Program-made: the position numbers and the translations under genes
Part shown: piece by piece, positions 1-8,931 of the stretch
Position numbering within the stretch: position 1 is the stretch's first letter
How the letters are laid out: each line of letters opens with the position of its first letter
Assembly (NCBI RefSeq): GCF_000685155.1
Contig: NZ_JMIY01000002.1
Location: 11,131-57,517 of the forward strand
Origin: Candidatus Methanoperedens nitratireducens
GTDB lineage: Archaea; Halobacteriota; Methanosarcinia; Methanosarcinales; Methanoperedenaceae
Reading direction: 5' to 3'
Length of the DNA: 46,387 bases
The notes under the pieces: model-generated
Seen by the model: the letters and a program-made list of their open reading frames with translations, nothing else
Databases searched by the model: none
Told to the model about the DNA's origin: nothing

Positions 1-106
1 TTTCCTGCTAAAATAGTAGACTTTCTCGACAACTAAGATTTTTAAACTGTCAAATTAAGGTTTTATGATCTCTCTGAATTTATCATAATCAGAAGCCTGT
101 ATTTCT

Positions 107-1078
107 TTATCCCTCAATCAAGCCTGCAATAGGTTCAAGAACTTCCCTTTCAGAGCACATTTTGTTGAATAAATTTTCATTCGCTGACCAGGAAACTGTT
201 CCGCCTATGGTTTTACTTTCAAGTATATTCACAGCTTCCAGTTGAACTAAGTATCTGGGAAGTTTAATCCTTTTTATCTCGGTTCTGTAGGTCTCCATAA
301 AAACAGACTCAATCTCGGAATAATTTTGGGGTAGAACACCACCGTATTCGAAAGATCGTTCATAGCAGATGCTGGATAGTGTAAGATATGGACCAATCAC
401 TTGATAGATGCTTTCTATTTCTTCATAGCCTTTCTCAAAAAAGAATGAAAGAGCCTTTGACAATTTTTCATGATAATTTTTTCCTTTGGATTCTATTTCA
501 ATCAAATAATTCCCTGGAGTAATTATTTTTCCTTCTGCTTCAACTAATCCATACTTTATTAAAATGTCTATATTTTGTTGATACCTTTTTCGCTCTTCTT
601 CATTTATTTGCTCAAAATCAACTGATATATCTATTTTGTCATTAACCAGAAGCCAGGATAAAACATCTAGCAGCGGTGTATGCATATGCGAAGGAAAAGG
701 AAGTTCTGCAAAATAATTTGCTCCAACTTTCACAAGAGCCTTTTGCACGGTTTTCTGGACAAGGGTAAGATTCTCACTGATCTTATGTTGAACCTGATAG
801 AAGGTTGGTTTATCTACAATCAGACCTTTAATAGCATCTATTTTGACTTCCCCGATATTCTTGAAACTCATGAACCTGAGCTTCTGTGGTCTTTCTGTAG
901 CTATGTCTTTAAATATTCTCGGGTAATTGACATGAATGGGCACGCTCCATATATCATCCTTTTTAACAGGAGTTCCAACATGCGGTATATTTCCAATCGT
1001 ACTTCTAATCCAGTTGTAAGCGATTTTCTCAGCGCTTCTTTCATCTACAGGTAGATCTACCAGTTGGTTTTGAATCAT
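107..1078 (-). CDS. Hypothetical protein, partner of C39-like protein
   Basis: I do not recognise the family of this 323-residue protein. It has no signal peptide or membrane segment. The N-terminal 120 residues alternate short strands and helices. Residues about 130-195 look like a winged-helix-type segment (DVLSWLLVNDKI, then a helix ending IKYGLVEAEGK, then a short hairpin). The rest is helical, with a few Cys. The start has a good ribosome binding site (GAGGT five bases before the ATG). It overlaps the end of the upstream C39-like gene by 38 bases, so the two are probably co-translated. Just past the stop, another frame reads a protein-like tail (RDKEIQASDYDKFREIIKP), so the natural C-terminus may have been altered by a frameshift. 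Confidence 0.7.
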   Translation of the reverse strand: MIQNQLVDLPVDERSAEKIAYNWIRSTIGNIPHVGTPVKKDDIWSVPIHVNYPRIFKDIATERPQKLRFMSFKNIGEVKIDAIKGLIVDKPTFYQVQHKISENLTLVQKTVQKALVKVGANYFAELPFPSHMHTPLLDVLSWLLVNDKIDISVDFEQINEEERKRYQQNIDILIKYGLVEAEGKIITPGNYLIEIESKGKNYHEKLSKALSFFFEKGYEEIESIYQVIGPYLTLSSICYERSFEYGGVLPQNYSEIESVFMETYRTEIKRIKLPRYLVQLEAVNILESKTIGGTVSWSANENLFNKMCSEREVLEPIAGLIEG

Positions 1079-1646
1079 TTACCTCACTTCCTAATTTTAA
1101 TTGAGGATTTGGCTCAAGGAGTATTGCTTGATTATACTCTAACTCCCATGCCGGCTCAAAAACTTCATGAGGTATGAAATACTCTGAGCCTAGCCAGGGA
1201 TTATTGATTATAATATCATTGTATGTAGCACCTATTATAACTCCTGCATGCCCGGCACCGCGAATTCCATAAGTTAAAAATTGACAGTTGTATAAAACAA
1301 TGCTTGGAATCCCCTTTTCGAGTTTGGAGCTGAGTTTATGCATATTAACACCTTCTTCTAATGAGAATATAATCCCTTCGATGTTCGAGTTCAGGCTTTT
1401 GGTGAGATGCGAATCGACGACTGTCCCTGTAAACCTTCTTGTGTTAGTGACTTTCATAATCTCGTCGATGCTCTTGTTGGGCACAATATTTCTTATAATC
1501 CGATTATCATAGGTATTTTTCATATATTCCAGACACATTTTTATCGAGTTTACTACACACATCCATTCAATGTCTTGCTGTGGATACCATGGTACTTTAA
1601 GAACCTCAATTTGGTTATTCATGGGGTCCAATATTTTTCGTCTCAT
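1041..1646 (-). CDS. C39-like papain-fold peptidase domain protein
   Basis: This 201-residue protein looks like a single C39-like (papain-fold) domain. The expected order is visible: a Gln then Cys near the N-terminus (PQQDIEWMCVVNSIKMCLEY), a long middle, GAGHAGVIIG with the candidate catalytic His, and IINNPWLG with the candidate Asn. There is no signal peptide, so it should act in the cytoplasm, unlike C39 domains fused to bacteriocin exporters. I chose the ATG at 1646 because AAAGGAGA lies just upstream; the frame extends 22 codons further without a better site. The partner gene starts inside its 3' end. Substrate and role are unknown; it could also be an inactive peptide-binding homologue. 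Confidence 0.7.
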   Translation of the reverse strand: MRRKILDPMNNQIEVLKVPWYPQQDIEWMCVVNSIKMCLEYMKNTYDNRIIRNIVPNKSIDEIMKVTNTRRFTGTVVDSHLTKSLNSNIEGIIFSLEEGVNMHKLSSKLEKGIPSIVLYNCQFLTYGIRGAGHAGVIIGATYNDIIINNPWLGSEYFIPHEVFEPAWELEYNQAILLEPNPQLKLGSEVNDSKPTGRSTCR

Positions 1647-1779
1647 CGAATCTCCTTTGAACTTAAGGATAAAACCGAGATATTTCAGATTCTGATAGCA
1701 TAAGGGCACCACAATTAGATTATTGTATTATGTCAATTAGCATATATATAATGTTCTAAATATGAGCCTGTTGAATAAC

Positions 1780-1826
1780 AGTTTATACTTGAGGGTTTAA
1801 GTATTTAAAGAGCTAATTAGTGCCAG
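1780..1826 (+). promoter_or_regulatory. Archaeal promoter of hisH
   Basis: An A/T-rich TATA-like stretch (TTTAAGTATTTAAA, about 1796-1809) sits roughly 20-28 bases ahead of the hisH ATG. No Shine-Dalgarno sequence is visible before the ATG, so the message is probably leaderless. Confidence 0.45.
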
Positions 1827-2438
1827 ATGAAAATCGTAATCATCGACTACGGTCTTGGAAACCTTCGCAGCATAGAAAAAGCACTTGAATACGTAGGTGC
1901 GGATGTTGAGATCTCAAAGGATATATCCGTAATCGACTGCGCTGATGCCCTGGTACTGCCTGGCGTTGGGGCTTTTCGCGATGCTATGATGCATTTTGCC
2001 ACTCTTGAGCGCGTGGTTAAAGATGCAGTAGATGAGGGCAAACCACTTCTTGGGATATGCCTCGGGATGCAGATGCTGGCTTCACAGAGCGAGGAAGGAG
2101 GACTGCACAGGGGCATTGATATAATCCCCGGTAGAGTGATACGGTTCCCGGCGTCTGAATTAAAGGTTCCTCACATGGGCTGGAACTCGCTCATCATTAA
2201 AAAGAACATCCCCCTGTTAAAAGGCATAGATAACGGCTCATTCGTATATTTTGTGCACTCCTACCATATCAGTACCGATGCTGAGTATGGAGCTGCACTA
2301 TGCGATTATGGGATCAGGTTCCCTGCGGTCATCACCAATGAAGCGGGGAATGTTGCAGGCACTCAGTTCCATCCTGAGAAAAGCGGAGCTGTGGGACTGA
2401 AGATGCTTTTGAATTTTGTGGAGAGTTATGGACATTGA
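1827..2438 (+). CDS. hisH: Imidazole glycerol phosphate synthase, glutaminase subunit HisH
   Basis: This is the glutamine amidotransferase half of imidazole glycerol phosphate synthase in histidine biosynthesis. It releases ammonia from glutamine and channels it to HisF, which is not in this window. The 203-residue length is normal. The N-terminus IIDYGLGNLRSIEKAL is diagnostic. The nucleophile Cys lies in GICLGMQ (about residue 85), and the His-x-Glu pair is in TQFHPEKSG near the C-terminus. The gene ends inside the start of the next one (11-base overlap), so the two are translated together, although the neighbour has no known role in histidine synthesis. Confidence 0.95.
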   Translation: MKIVIIDYGLGNLRSIEKALEYVGADVEISKDISVIDCADALVLPGVGAFRDAMMHFATLERVVKDAVDEGKPLLGICLGMQMLASQSEEGGLHRGIDIIPGRVIRFPASELKVPHMGWNSLIIKKNIPLLKGIDNGSFVYFVHSYHISTDAEYGAALCDYGIRFPAVITNEAGNVAGTQFHPEKSGAVGLKMLLNFVESYGH

Positions 2439-3750
2439 AGGCTATGCCAGACGCGGTATTCTCAGAAACGATAGCAATCTCAAGGAGAAGTTAGCTGAAA
2501 GGATACTTGAGATAAAGAATATCTCGCAAAAGCATGCCCTTGAGATAGCCAGTGCGGTTATCGTGGAAGCAAGAGCTACCATGGATCTTAAAGGCGATGT
2601 ACTGCTTCCAATAAACTCTGGTGTAACAATGGGAGCGTTCGGCGTCGGCTCGCGCGGCGTCGGCGATTTTTATACCCATGAGAAGATTGCAGAGGTAATC
2701 GGTAGAACCTCTGCTGTTGTGGATTCATCCCATCTTGATGATTCTGGTGTGGTCAGGGCAGGCGGGCAGTACCTTGTGGTCACTATCGATGGTATGCATT
2801 CACGGTTATCGGATTTCCCATTCCTTGCTGGTTTTCATGTCGCCCGCGCTGCCCTGCGCGATGTGTATGTCATGGGCGCACGTCCTGTTGCTTTGTTATC
2901 AGATATCCATGTTGCAGATGATGGGGACGTGGCAAGGATATTCGATCATATAGCAGGCATAACGACAGTATCAGATCTGACAGGCATACCTCTTGTAACT
3001 GGTAGCACGCTTCGGATCGGAGGGGATATGGTGATTGGAGAGAGGATGACAGGTGGCGTAGGAGCTGTAGGCGTGACAGATGCACTCACAGCACGCATAC
3101 AGGCAGAGCCAGGGGATGTTATACTGATGACAGAAGGTGCAGGCGGGGGAACGGTCTCAACCACCGCGCTTTATTACGGCATGCACGATATCGTGGATGA
3201 GACGATAAACCTGAAATTCATTGATGCATGCGAGGCTCTGTTAGAGGCTGGTTTAATTGAGAACATCCATGCAATGACCGATGTAACAAACGGCGGGGTG
3301 CGCGGAGACGCAAAGGAGATATCAAGGACAGCAGGAGTTAAGCTGATTTTTGAGGAAGAGAAGATGCGCTCACTTGTGAATGAAAAAGTGCTTGCTATGC
3401 TAAATCGTCTTGAGATCGATTACCTTGGAGTCTCGCTGGATGCCCTTTTAGTGATCGCGCCGCCTGAATATGCAGGGGAGATCATCAGGTGTGTACGTAA
3501 TAGGGGCGTGGCTGTGGATACTGTTGGAGAAGTAAAAGAGGGAAAAGGGGCTGAACTGATCATCAATGGGAAAAACCATGACTTTACGCCCAGGTTCCGT
3601 GAATCTGCTTATACGCCAATCAAGAAGCTTGTGGGCGAGAGAACTCCACAAAACTTTGATGAGATGAAAAAAGCTGTGGATAGAGCAGCTAATCTTGCAG
3701 TAGAGAAAAAGAAACGGATAATCCAGAGATTAAGATCAAGTCAACTGTGA
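2428..3750 (+). CDS. AIR synthase-related protein (PurM/HypE/SelD superfamily)
   Basis: This 440-residue protein has the two-domain layout of the PurM/HypE/SelD ATP-binding superfamily. The N-terminal domain carries the Asp- and Gly-rich nucleotide segment (SHLDDSGVV, VVTIDGMHSR, GFHVARAALRDVYVMGARP). The C-terminal domain contains MTEGAGGGTVSTTALYY and MTDVTNGGVRGDAKEI. The first about 90 residues are a helical extension. It most resembles the archaeal proteins annotated as AIR-synthase-related or HypE-like, whose substrate is not established to my knowledge. The ATG at 2428 has GGAG just upstream and overlaps the end of hisH. No hydrogenase or selenium genes are nearby to suggest a role. 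Confidence 0.85.
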   Translation: MDIEGYARRGILRNDSNLKEKLAERILEIKNISQKHALEIASAVIVEARATMDLKGDVLLPINSGVTMGAFGVGSRGVGDFYTHEKIAEVIGRTSAVVDSSHLDDSGVVRAGGQYLVVTIDGMHSRLSDFPFLAGFHVARAALRDVYVMGARPVALLSDIHVADDGDVARIFDHIAGITTVSDLTGIPLVTGSTLRIGGDMVIGERMTGGVGAVGVTDALTARIQAEPGDVILMTEGAGGGTVSTTALYYGMHDIVDETINLKFIDACEALLEAGLIENIHAMTDVTNGGVRGDAKEISRTAGVKLIFEEEKMRSLVNEKVLAMLNRLEIDYLGVSLDALLVIAPPEYAGEIIRCVRNRGVAVDTVGEVKEGKGAELIINGKNHDFTPRFRESAYTPIKKLVGERTPQNFDEMKKAVDRAANLAVEKKKRIIQRLRSSQL

Positions 3751-3808
3751 TCTAACTCCAGAAAACATTATTATCACACCCACGGTTTTAAGGGGTTGAG
3801 GAATCCTA

Positions 3809-4567
3809 TTGAAAGCTATTGCATTTACTGTTGAGAATATCCCCCTGATCGGACCAGGTGATGATATCGGGCGCCTTATAACTGAGAGAGCAAAGCTTGA
3901 GAATCATGACATCATTGCTATCTCTTCAACTGTTGTATCAAAATCCGAAAGCAGGATTCTTTCGCTGAATGATGTGAGTGTAACCGGGAGAGCCAGAATA
4001 ATCGCAAAGAAAAACGGTAATGACCCCAGATTCGTGCAGGCTGTACTGAACGAAAGCAGTGAGATATTAATTGAATCGCCTTTCCTTCTTGTGCACACAA
4101 AAAACGGCAGTATCTGTGTGAATGCAGGGATTGACCGCTCCAATGTCGATGGTATAGATAATATCCTTCTATTGCCAGAGGCCCCTGATGAGAGCGCCAA
4201 AAGAATAAAGGATTCCATATTCGAGCTTACAGGAAAAAAAGTGAGCGTTATTATCACAGACACCAACGGCAGGGCATTCAGAATAGGTCAGACAGGTGCT
4301 GCTATCGGTATTGCAGGAATAAGATCTACAAAAGACTGGCGGGGGACAAAGGATCTTTTTGGCAGGGTTCTTGAAGTGAAAAATGAGGCGATCGTGGATG
4401 AGATTGCGGGATTTGCAAACATCCTGATGGGTGAAGGGGACGGGGGAACACCGATCATAATCATCCGCGGATTAAACCTCTATAATGAGCCCTGCAGCAT
4501 AAAAGAACTGTACAGGCCCGGGAAAGAGGATGTAATACGCCGGGCGCTCATATCTCGGTCAGTTTAA
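3809..4567 (+). CDS. cofE: Coenzyme F420-0:L-glutamate ligase CofE
   Basis: CofE adds glutamate residues to F420-0 using GTP, giving the gamma-glutamyl tail of coenzyme F420. The 252-residue length is typical. Family hallmarks are DIIAISSTVVSKSESR near the N-terminus, VNAGIDRSNVDG in the middle, IITDTNGRAFRIGQTG (the metal and nucleotide region) and a C-terminal GEGDGGTPIIIIRG. Translation starts at a TTG supported by TTGAGGAA about six bases upstream. Its last 20 bases overlap the 3' end of the convergent HD-domain gene. F420 supports methanogenic or methanotrophic and other archaeal redox metabolism. Confidence 0.95.
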   Translation: MKAIAFTVENIPLIGPGDDIGRLITERAKLENHDIIAISSTVVSKSESRILSLNDVSVTGRARIIAKKNGNDPRFVQAVLNESSEILIESPFLLVHTKNGSICVNAGIDRSNVDGIDNILLLPEAPDESAKRIKDSIFELTGKKVSVIITDTNGRAFRIGQTGAAIGIAGIRSTKDWRGTKDLFGRVLEVKNEAIVDEIAGFANILMGEGDGGTPIIIIRGLNLYNEPCSIKELYRPGKEDVIRRALISRSV

Positions 4568-5735
4568 ACTGTCTTGTATCTTTCTCCACTCCAAAGAAGT
4601 CCCTTGCAATACCGCCCACTTTTTCCCTGTGTTCTGCAGGCGTGAACACTCCCAGGCGCCAGTTATCAAGCTGGGCTTTTTCAAGGGCTGTAACAAGACT
4701 TGATGCCCTATCAACAGGTATCATCTTGCCGTTTATCAAAACACGGGCTTTCATTTCAATTATCTGGGGCTTATCAGGGATATCGACAATCACGTACTCA
4801 GGTGAAATGCCTGCACTTTCGGCGATCTCATTCTCAACTCTCCTAGTGTTGTTACTGAGCTTTAATACATCCATACTCAGGGACTCAAAACCTGTATAGA
4901 GCGCTCTTTTGAACAGCCGCCTCTCATCAAGCCGCTTTCCGATCTCGGCTGCATAACCCCGAGAATTTCTCATCTCAATCATGAAAGTGATATCATCCAT
5001 CCTCTGGAATGATCGTGGATTTAGCCCTTCATTCTCTATCATGTATTCTGCTGCATGTATGCACATGGACTCGGCAATCCTGCTGACATGGTGGAAATAA
5101 ACAGTGGGATGCATCAGGAACCGTGAAACAAGCAGAGACTCAGCAGCCTGCAGTCCTCCTATATTCAAGACAAGCTTATTCTCATTGAGTGTCAGTTCGT
5201 GGATCAGCCTCACATGGTCGATAAGACCGAAAGCCACTCCTGTGTAATGGGCATCGCGTACAAGGTAATCCATCCTGTCCACATCTATCTCGCTGTTGAT
5301 AACCGGGCCATAGGAAGTTTCACCTCTTATATGCCTGGCAATAGATGATGGTGATAGAGAGTGCTCCCTGAGCACATCAGAGATAACCCCTTTTTTTAAC
5401 AAATCCTCAACATCGTCATGGCCCTTCCTTGTATATCGTTCAATGATCTGCTCTGTTGCATGGGAGAACGGGCCGTGCCCTATATCATGGAGTAATGCAG
5501 CAGCCAGGAGTTCCTTGCGCTGGTGCTCATCTGCCTGTTTAACCATATGCCCTGCAAGGTGATAGACGCCCAGCGAATGCTCAAACCGTGTATGGTTTGC
5601 CCCGGGATAAACAAGGTTTGAGAAGCCCAGTTGCTTTATCCTCCTGAGTCTCTGGACTTGCGGTGTGTCTATCAAAGAGAGGGCAAGTCCATCAAGCTCG
5701 ATATAACCGTGTATTGGATCGCGTATGACTTTCAT
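4548..5735 (-). CDS. HD-domain phosphohydrolase (dNTPase-like)
   Basis: This 395-residue protein belongs to the HD superfamily group resembling dGTP triphosphohydrolases. It opens with the characteristic VIRDPIHGYIEL, followed by QVQRLRRIKQLG, TRFEHSLGVYHLA and the metal-binding LLAAALLHDIGHGPFSHATE. A later Asp is in INSEIDVDRMDYLVRDAHYTG. The usual substrate class is phosphorylated nucleotides, but the substrate cannot be read from the sequence. It is transcribed towards cofE and overlaps it by 20 bases at the 3' end, and it shares a short divergent promoter region with the nfeD homologue. Confidence 0.85.
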   Translation of the reverse strand: MKVIRDPIHGYIELDGLALSLIDTPQVQRLRRIKQLGFSNLVYPGANHTRFEHSLGVYHLAGHMVKQADEHQRKELLAAALLHDIGHGPFSHATEQIIERYTRKGHDDVEDLLKKGVISDVLREHSLSPSSIARHIRGETSYGPVINSEIDVDRMDYLVRDAHYTGVAFGLIDHVRLIHELTLNENKLVLNIGGLQAAESLLVSRFLMHPTVYFHHVSRIAESMCIHAAEYMIENEGLNPRSFQRMDDITFMIEMRNSRGYAAEIGKRLDERRLFKRALYTGFESLSMDVLKLSNNTRRVENEIAESAGISPEYVIVDIPDKPQIIEMKARVLINGKMIPVDRASSLVTALEKAQLDNWRLGVFTPAEHREKVGGIARDFFGVEKDTRQFKLTEI

Positions 5736-5793
5736 GTTTTCACTTCATAAATACGTAAACAAATATATACTATAAAGAGTTATCTTAAGCACA
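5736..5793. promoter_or_regulatory. Divergent promoter region, HD gene / nfeD
   Basis: This 58-base spacer separates two divergent genes. It is A/T-rich and contains AAATATATACTATAAA (about 5761-5776), a plausible TATA element for the rightward nfeD-SPFH genes. TACGTAAAC just upstream may belong to the leftward promoter. Confidence 0.35.
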
Positions 5794-6231
5794 ATGGAAA
5801 TAGATATCGGCTGGCTGATGATTATCGTGGGCCTTGTGCTTCTCATCATTGAGGCATCACAGCCCGGTTTTTTTGTGGCCGTACCCGGGACTATACTTAT
5901 AGTCCTTGGTGCTATAGTCCTCCTGATCCCTGAGTATGCGCAGGAATGGGCCCCGGTGATCGTCGTTATAACGGCATTGATTTCCAGTATTATAACTATC
6001 ATTTTCTACAGAAGAATCGCACCAGGACACAGACCGCTTTCTACCAGCATGGATATCCTTGCAGGCAAAGAGGGGATCGTCGTTGATACCATCAGGCCTG
6101 ATGCTATCTCTGGCAAGGTTAGGGTAGGTAATCAGATATGGAGCGCCACAGGTGATAGCGTTATAGAGGCAGGAAAGAAGATAGTAGTTATACGTTCGGA
6201 AGGAGTTCACCTAAAAGTAAAGGAGTTTTAA
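5794..6231 (+). CDS. NfeD-like membrane protein
   Basis: This 145-residue protein is a short NfeD homologue. Two or three hydrophobic segments fill residues about 6-70 (IGWLMIIVGLVLLIIEASQPG, the conserved hairpin, then a second helix pair). The C-terminal 70 residues form the soluble OB-fold-like domain (GKEGIVVDTI, GKVRVGNQIWSA, GKKIVVIRSEGVHLKVK). NfeD proteins occur almost always next to SPFH/stomatin proteins and are thought to assemble with them in membrane microdomains. The SPFH gene starts three bases downstream here, which fits. The serine-protease domain of long NfeD proteins is absent. Confidence 0.85.
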   Translation: MEIDIGWLMIIVGLVLLIIEASQPGFFVAVPGTILIVLGAIVLLIPEYAQEWAPVIVVITALISSIITIIFYRRIAPGHRPLSTSMDILAGKEGIVVDTIRPDAISGKVRVGNQIWSATGDSVIEAGKKIVVIRSEGVHLKVKEF

Positions 6232-6234
6232 AAA

Positions 6235-7335
6235 ATGGTAGCTGAGCTGTTACTTGCAATATTTATCGCAGTTGCAATATTGATCCTGTTTGTTTCAGGA
6301 GTTACGATCATACAGCCCTATGAGCAGGGATTATGGATAGCTCTCGGGCAGTATAAAAAACGATTGGATCCAGGTTTTAACTGGGTATATCCTCTGATAA
6401 GCGATGTTGTTAAGCTGGATCTTAGAACACAGGTCCTGGATGTTCCGCGGCAGGAGGTTATCACCAAGGATAACTCGCCAACCAATGTTGATGCGATTGT
6501 GTATATAAGGGTCATTGACCCTGAGAAAGCGTATTTTGAGGTTGTAAACTATCACGTCGCCACGGTCTCGCTGGCACAGACAACGCTTAGAAGTGTTGTT
6601 GGTGATATGGAGCTTGATGAGATTCTCTATAACCGTGATTTCATTAATACAAAGCTTCGCGACATTCTTGATAAGGCAACCGATGCATGGGGCGTCAAGG
6701 TCGAGGCTGTGGAGATCAGGGAAGTTGAACCGGTCGGCTCTGTAAAAACGGCAATGGAGGAGCAGACCTCGGCTGAGAGGAAGAGAAGAGCAGCGATACT
6801 GATTGCAGATGGGCAGAAAAAAGCCGCCATTCTTGAGGCTGAGGGTTCCAAGCAATCAAGGATATTGAATGCAGAAGGTGTGCGCCAATCAAAGATACTG
6901 GAGGCCGAAGGTGACAGGCTCTCCCAGATACTGAGAGCCCAGGGTGAAGCGCAGGGACTTCGCATCCTGTCGGTGGGTTCTGTGCCTCTGGATAAGAAGG
7001 CTATGACCGTTCTTACAATGGATATGATGAAAAAGGTTGCAGAGGGCCAGTCCACAAAGATAATCTTCCCTATGGAGATATCAAAGATGATTGATCAGGC
7101 TGCAAAATACCTTGGAGCATCTGAGAAAATACCCGAGATCGGTGAAACAACGGATACTGAGAGGATCGTTGGTAAAGCAGAGGATGTGCTTGGAAAAATA
7201 CCAAAGCCAGAGGAATTGAGAAGTGAATTGGAGACCATAGAGAAGGAGATGGTACGCGAGACTGAAGAGAGCTTAAGACTTGCTGAAAAAATAAAAAGTA
7301 CTGAATCAGCAGGAAAGAAGAAGGAGGATATCTAA
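6235..7335 (+). CDS. SPFH/band 7 (stomatin-like) protein
   Basis: This 366-residue protein has one N-terminal membrane anchor (residues about 3-22), an SPFH/band 7 domain (about 23-190, with VTIIQPYEQGLWIALGQYK, DVPRQEVITKDN, LRSVVGDMELDEIL) and a long Ala/Glu-rich coiled coil. The coil contains a repeated [KR]xxILxAEG pattern (AAILEAEG, SRILNAEG, SKILEAEG). The C-terminal about 90 residues extend beyond typical stomatins and are highly charged. A GGAG site precedes the ATG at 6235. Together with the adjacent NfeD protein it should form an oligomeric membrane scaffold. Confidence 0.9.
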   Translation: MVAELLLAIFIAVAILILFVSGVTIIQPYEQGLWIALGQYKKRLDPGFNWVYPLISDVVKLDLRTQVLDVPRQEVITKDNSPTNVDAIVYIRVIDPEKAYFEVVNYHVATVSLAQTTLRSVVGDMELDEILYNRDFINTKLRDILDKATDAWGVKVEAVEIREVEPVGSVKTAMEEQTSAERKRRAAILIADGQKKAAILEAEGSKQSRILNAEGVRQSKILEAEGDRLSQILRAQGEAQGLRILSVGSVPLDKKAMTVLTMDMMKKVAEGQSTKIIFPMEISKMIDQAAKYLGASEKIPEIGETTDTERIVGKAEDVLGKIPKPEELRSELETIEKEMVRETEESLRLAEKIKSTESAGKKKEDI

Positions 7336-7342
7336 CACACGG

Positions 7343-7762
7343 ATGGATATTGAGATAAGAGGAGCTACACCTTACGATATAAAGGATATAAAAAAGCTCC
7401 TCTCTTTTTATTATCTGGATACCGAGAGTGTAGAAAAAAACCTGCCTGAGTTCATAGTGGCTGTCCTTGATAAAAGGATTGCTGGATGCGCCTGCCTGGA
7501 TATAGGTGATGTTGTGGAGCTGCGGTCGATTGCAGTACTGCCAGGTTATCGCAATAAGGGTATAGGTTCAAGACTGGTTGATTCTATATTAAATCGTGCT
7601 GCTGATTTAACAGGTACAGTATATCTTCGAACAACATCACCTGGTTTTTTTGAGAAAAAAGGGTTCCACAGACTTGTAAATGAGGAGAAAAAAGTCACAT
7701 GGAAGGATTGCTCTGAGTGCGATAAGTTCAATATATGCAAACAAATAATTATGAAGATCTAA
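7343..7762 (+). CDS. GNAT-family N-acetyltransferase
   Basis: This 139-residue single-domain GNAT acetyltransferase shows the acetyl-CoA pyrophosphate loop as VLPGYRNKGIGSRLVDSIL (about residues 68-86), preceded by the beta-strand VVELRSIAV. The later segment PGFFEKKGFHRLV is the usual beta-6/beta-7 region. An odd feature is the Cys-containing tail CSECDKFNICKQ, which could bind a metal or form disulfides. It follows the SPFH gene by seven bases and may be in the same transcript. The acceptor substrate cannot be inferred. Confidence 0.85.
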   Translation: MDIEIRGATPYDIKDIKKLLSFYYLDTESVEKNLPEFIVAVLDKRIAGCACLDIGDVVELRSIAVLPGYRNKGIGSRLVDSILNRAADLTGTVYLRTTSPGFFEKKGFHRLVNEEKKVTWKDCSECDKFNICKQIIMKI

Positions 7763-7821
7763 GTCACCGCAATATTAATTTACCAACCAGACAAAACTAA
7801 GCATTCATGTGAGGAGAGATA

Positions 7822-8931
7822 ATGGACATTACAGAGGAAGTATTCAAGAACACAGATGAGATCGGCCCTGAGAAGATCGTTTACTTGTATGAGCCAAGAA
7901 CAAGAATGAAGGCTATCGTAGTTATCGATAACGTGGCAGCAGGACCTGCTATCGGCGGAGTGAGAATGGCCCAGGATGTGACCACTAACGAGGTTAGAAG
8001 ACTTGCCCGTGCGATGACGTACAAGAATGCCATGGCCGGACTTCCTCACGGCGGTGGAAAATCCGGGATTATAGCCGATCCAAAAACCGTACATAAGGAA
8101 CAGGTTGTAAGGACTTTTGCCAGGGGAATAAAAAACCTGCAAGAATACATCCCTGGACCTGATATGGGTACCGATGAGAGCTCCATGGCGTACATCTATG
8201 ATGAGACTTCGCGTGCAGTTGGCCTTCCACTGGAGCTCGGTGGAATTCCGCTTGATGAGATCGGAGCCACAGCATACGGTGTAGCGGTATGTGCGGACGT
8301 GGCAAAGGACTATATCTCTCTTGACCTGAACGGAGCGCGCATGACCATAGAAGGGTTTGGGAACGTAGGAAAGCCTGCTGCCCGTTTTCTTGCACAGAGG
8401 GGTGTTATACTCATAGCTGCGAGTGATTCAAAAGGTACGATATATAACCCCGCAGGTCTGAACATTGAGGAGCTGATAAGGGTCAAAGATACTACCGGCT
8501 CTGTGATAAATTATAAAGATGGTGAAGTCCTGAAAACTACTGATCTGATTATAATAAGTACTGATATTTTCATTCCTGCCGCACGGCCTGATGTGATAAC
8601 TGAAGCCAATGCGGATGTAGTGGATGCGAAATTAATAATTGAAGGGGCGAACATACCTATTACTGAAGATGCAGAGAAGATGCTTCACGACAGAGGAATC
8701 CTGGTTATCCCGGATTTTGTGGCTAATGCAGGTGGAGTGATTACGGCATCTGTTGAATACCATGGAGGAACTGATATGCAGGCATTTGACAGGATTAAGA
8801 GCACCATTACAAGGAGCACAAAAGAGATACTGGATAAGGTGTATACTGAAAAAAGATATCCCAGAGAAACAGCAGTAGACATTGCAAAGCAAAAAGTGCT
8901 TCGTGCCATGAAATACCGGGAATGGATGTGA
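7822..8931 (+). CDS. Glu/Leu/Phe/Val dehydrogenase family protein
   Basis: This is a 369-residue NAD(P)-dependent amino-acid dehydrogenase. The catalytic region is clear: IGGVRMA, TYKNAMAGLPHGGGKSG with the two expected lysines at residues 68 and 80, and IPGPDMGTDESSMAYIYDE. The Rossmann domain starts at about residue 185 with IEGFGNVGKPAARFLA. It is some 45-50 residues shorter than typical hexameric glutamate dehydrogenases and closer to leucine dehydrogenase in length. The family's GSxGRxxAT loop reads GGIPLDEIGATAYG instead. Substrate therefore remains open. GTGAGGAGA precedes the ATG. Its end overlaps the next gene, linking it to ADP-forming acyl-CoA synthetase. Confidence 0.85.
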   Translation: MDITEEVFKNTDEIGPEKIVYLYEPRTRMKAIVVIDNVAAGPAIGGVRMAQDVTTNEVRRLARAMTYKNAMAGLPHGGGKSGIIADPKTVHKEQVVRTFARGIKNLQEYIPGPDMGTDESSMAYIYDETSRAVGLPLELGGIPLDEIGATAYGVAVCADVAKDYISLDLNGARMTIEGFGNVGKPAARFLAQRGVILIAASDSKGTIYNPAGLNIEELIRVKDTTGSVINYKDGEVLKTTDLIIISTDIFIPAARPDVITEANADVVDAKLIIEGANIPITEDAEKMLHDRGILVIPDFVANAGGVITASVEYHGGTDMQAFDRIKSTITRSTKEILDKVYTEKRYPRETAVDIAKQKVLRAMKYREWM

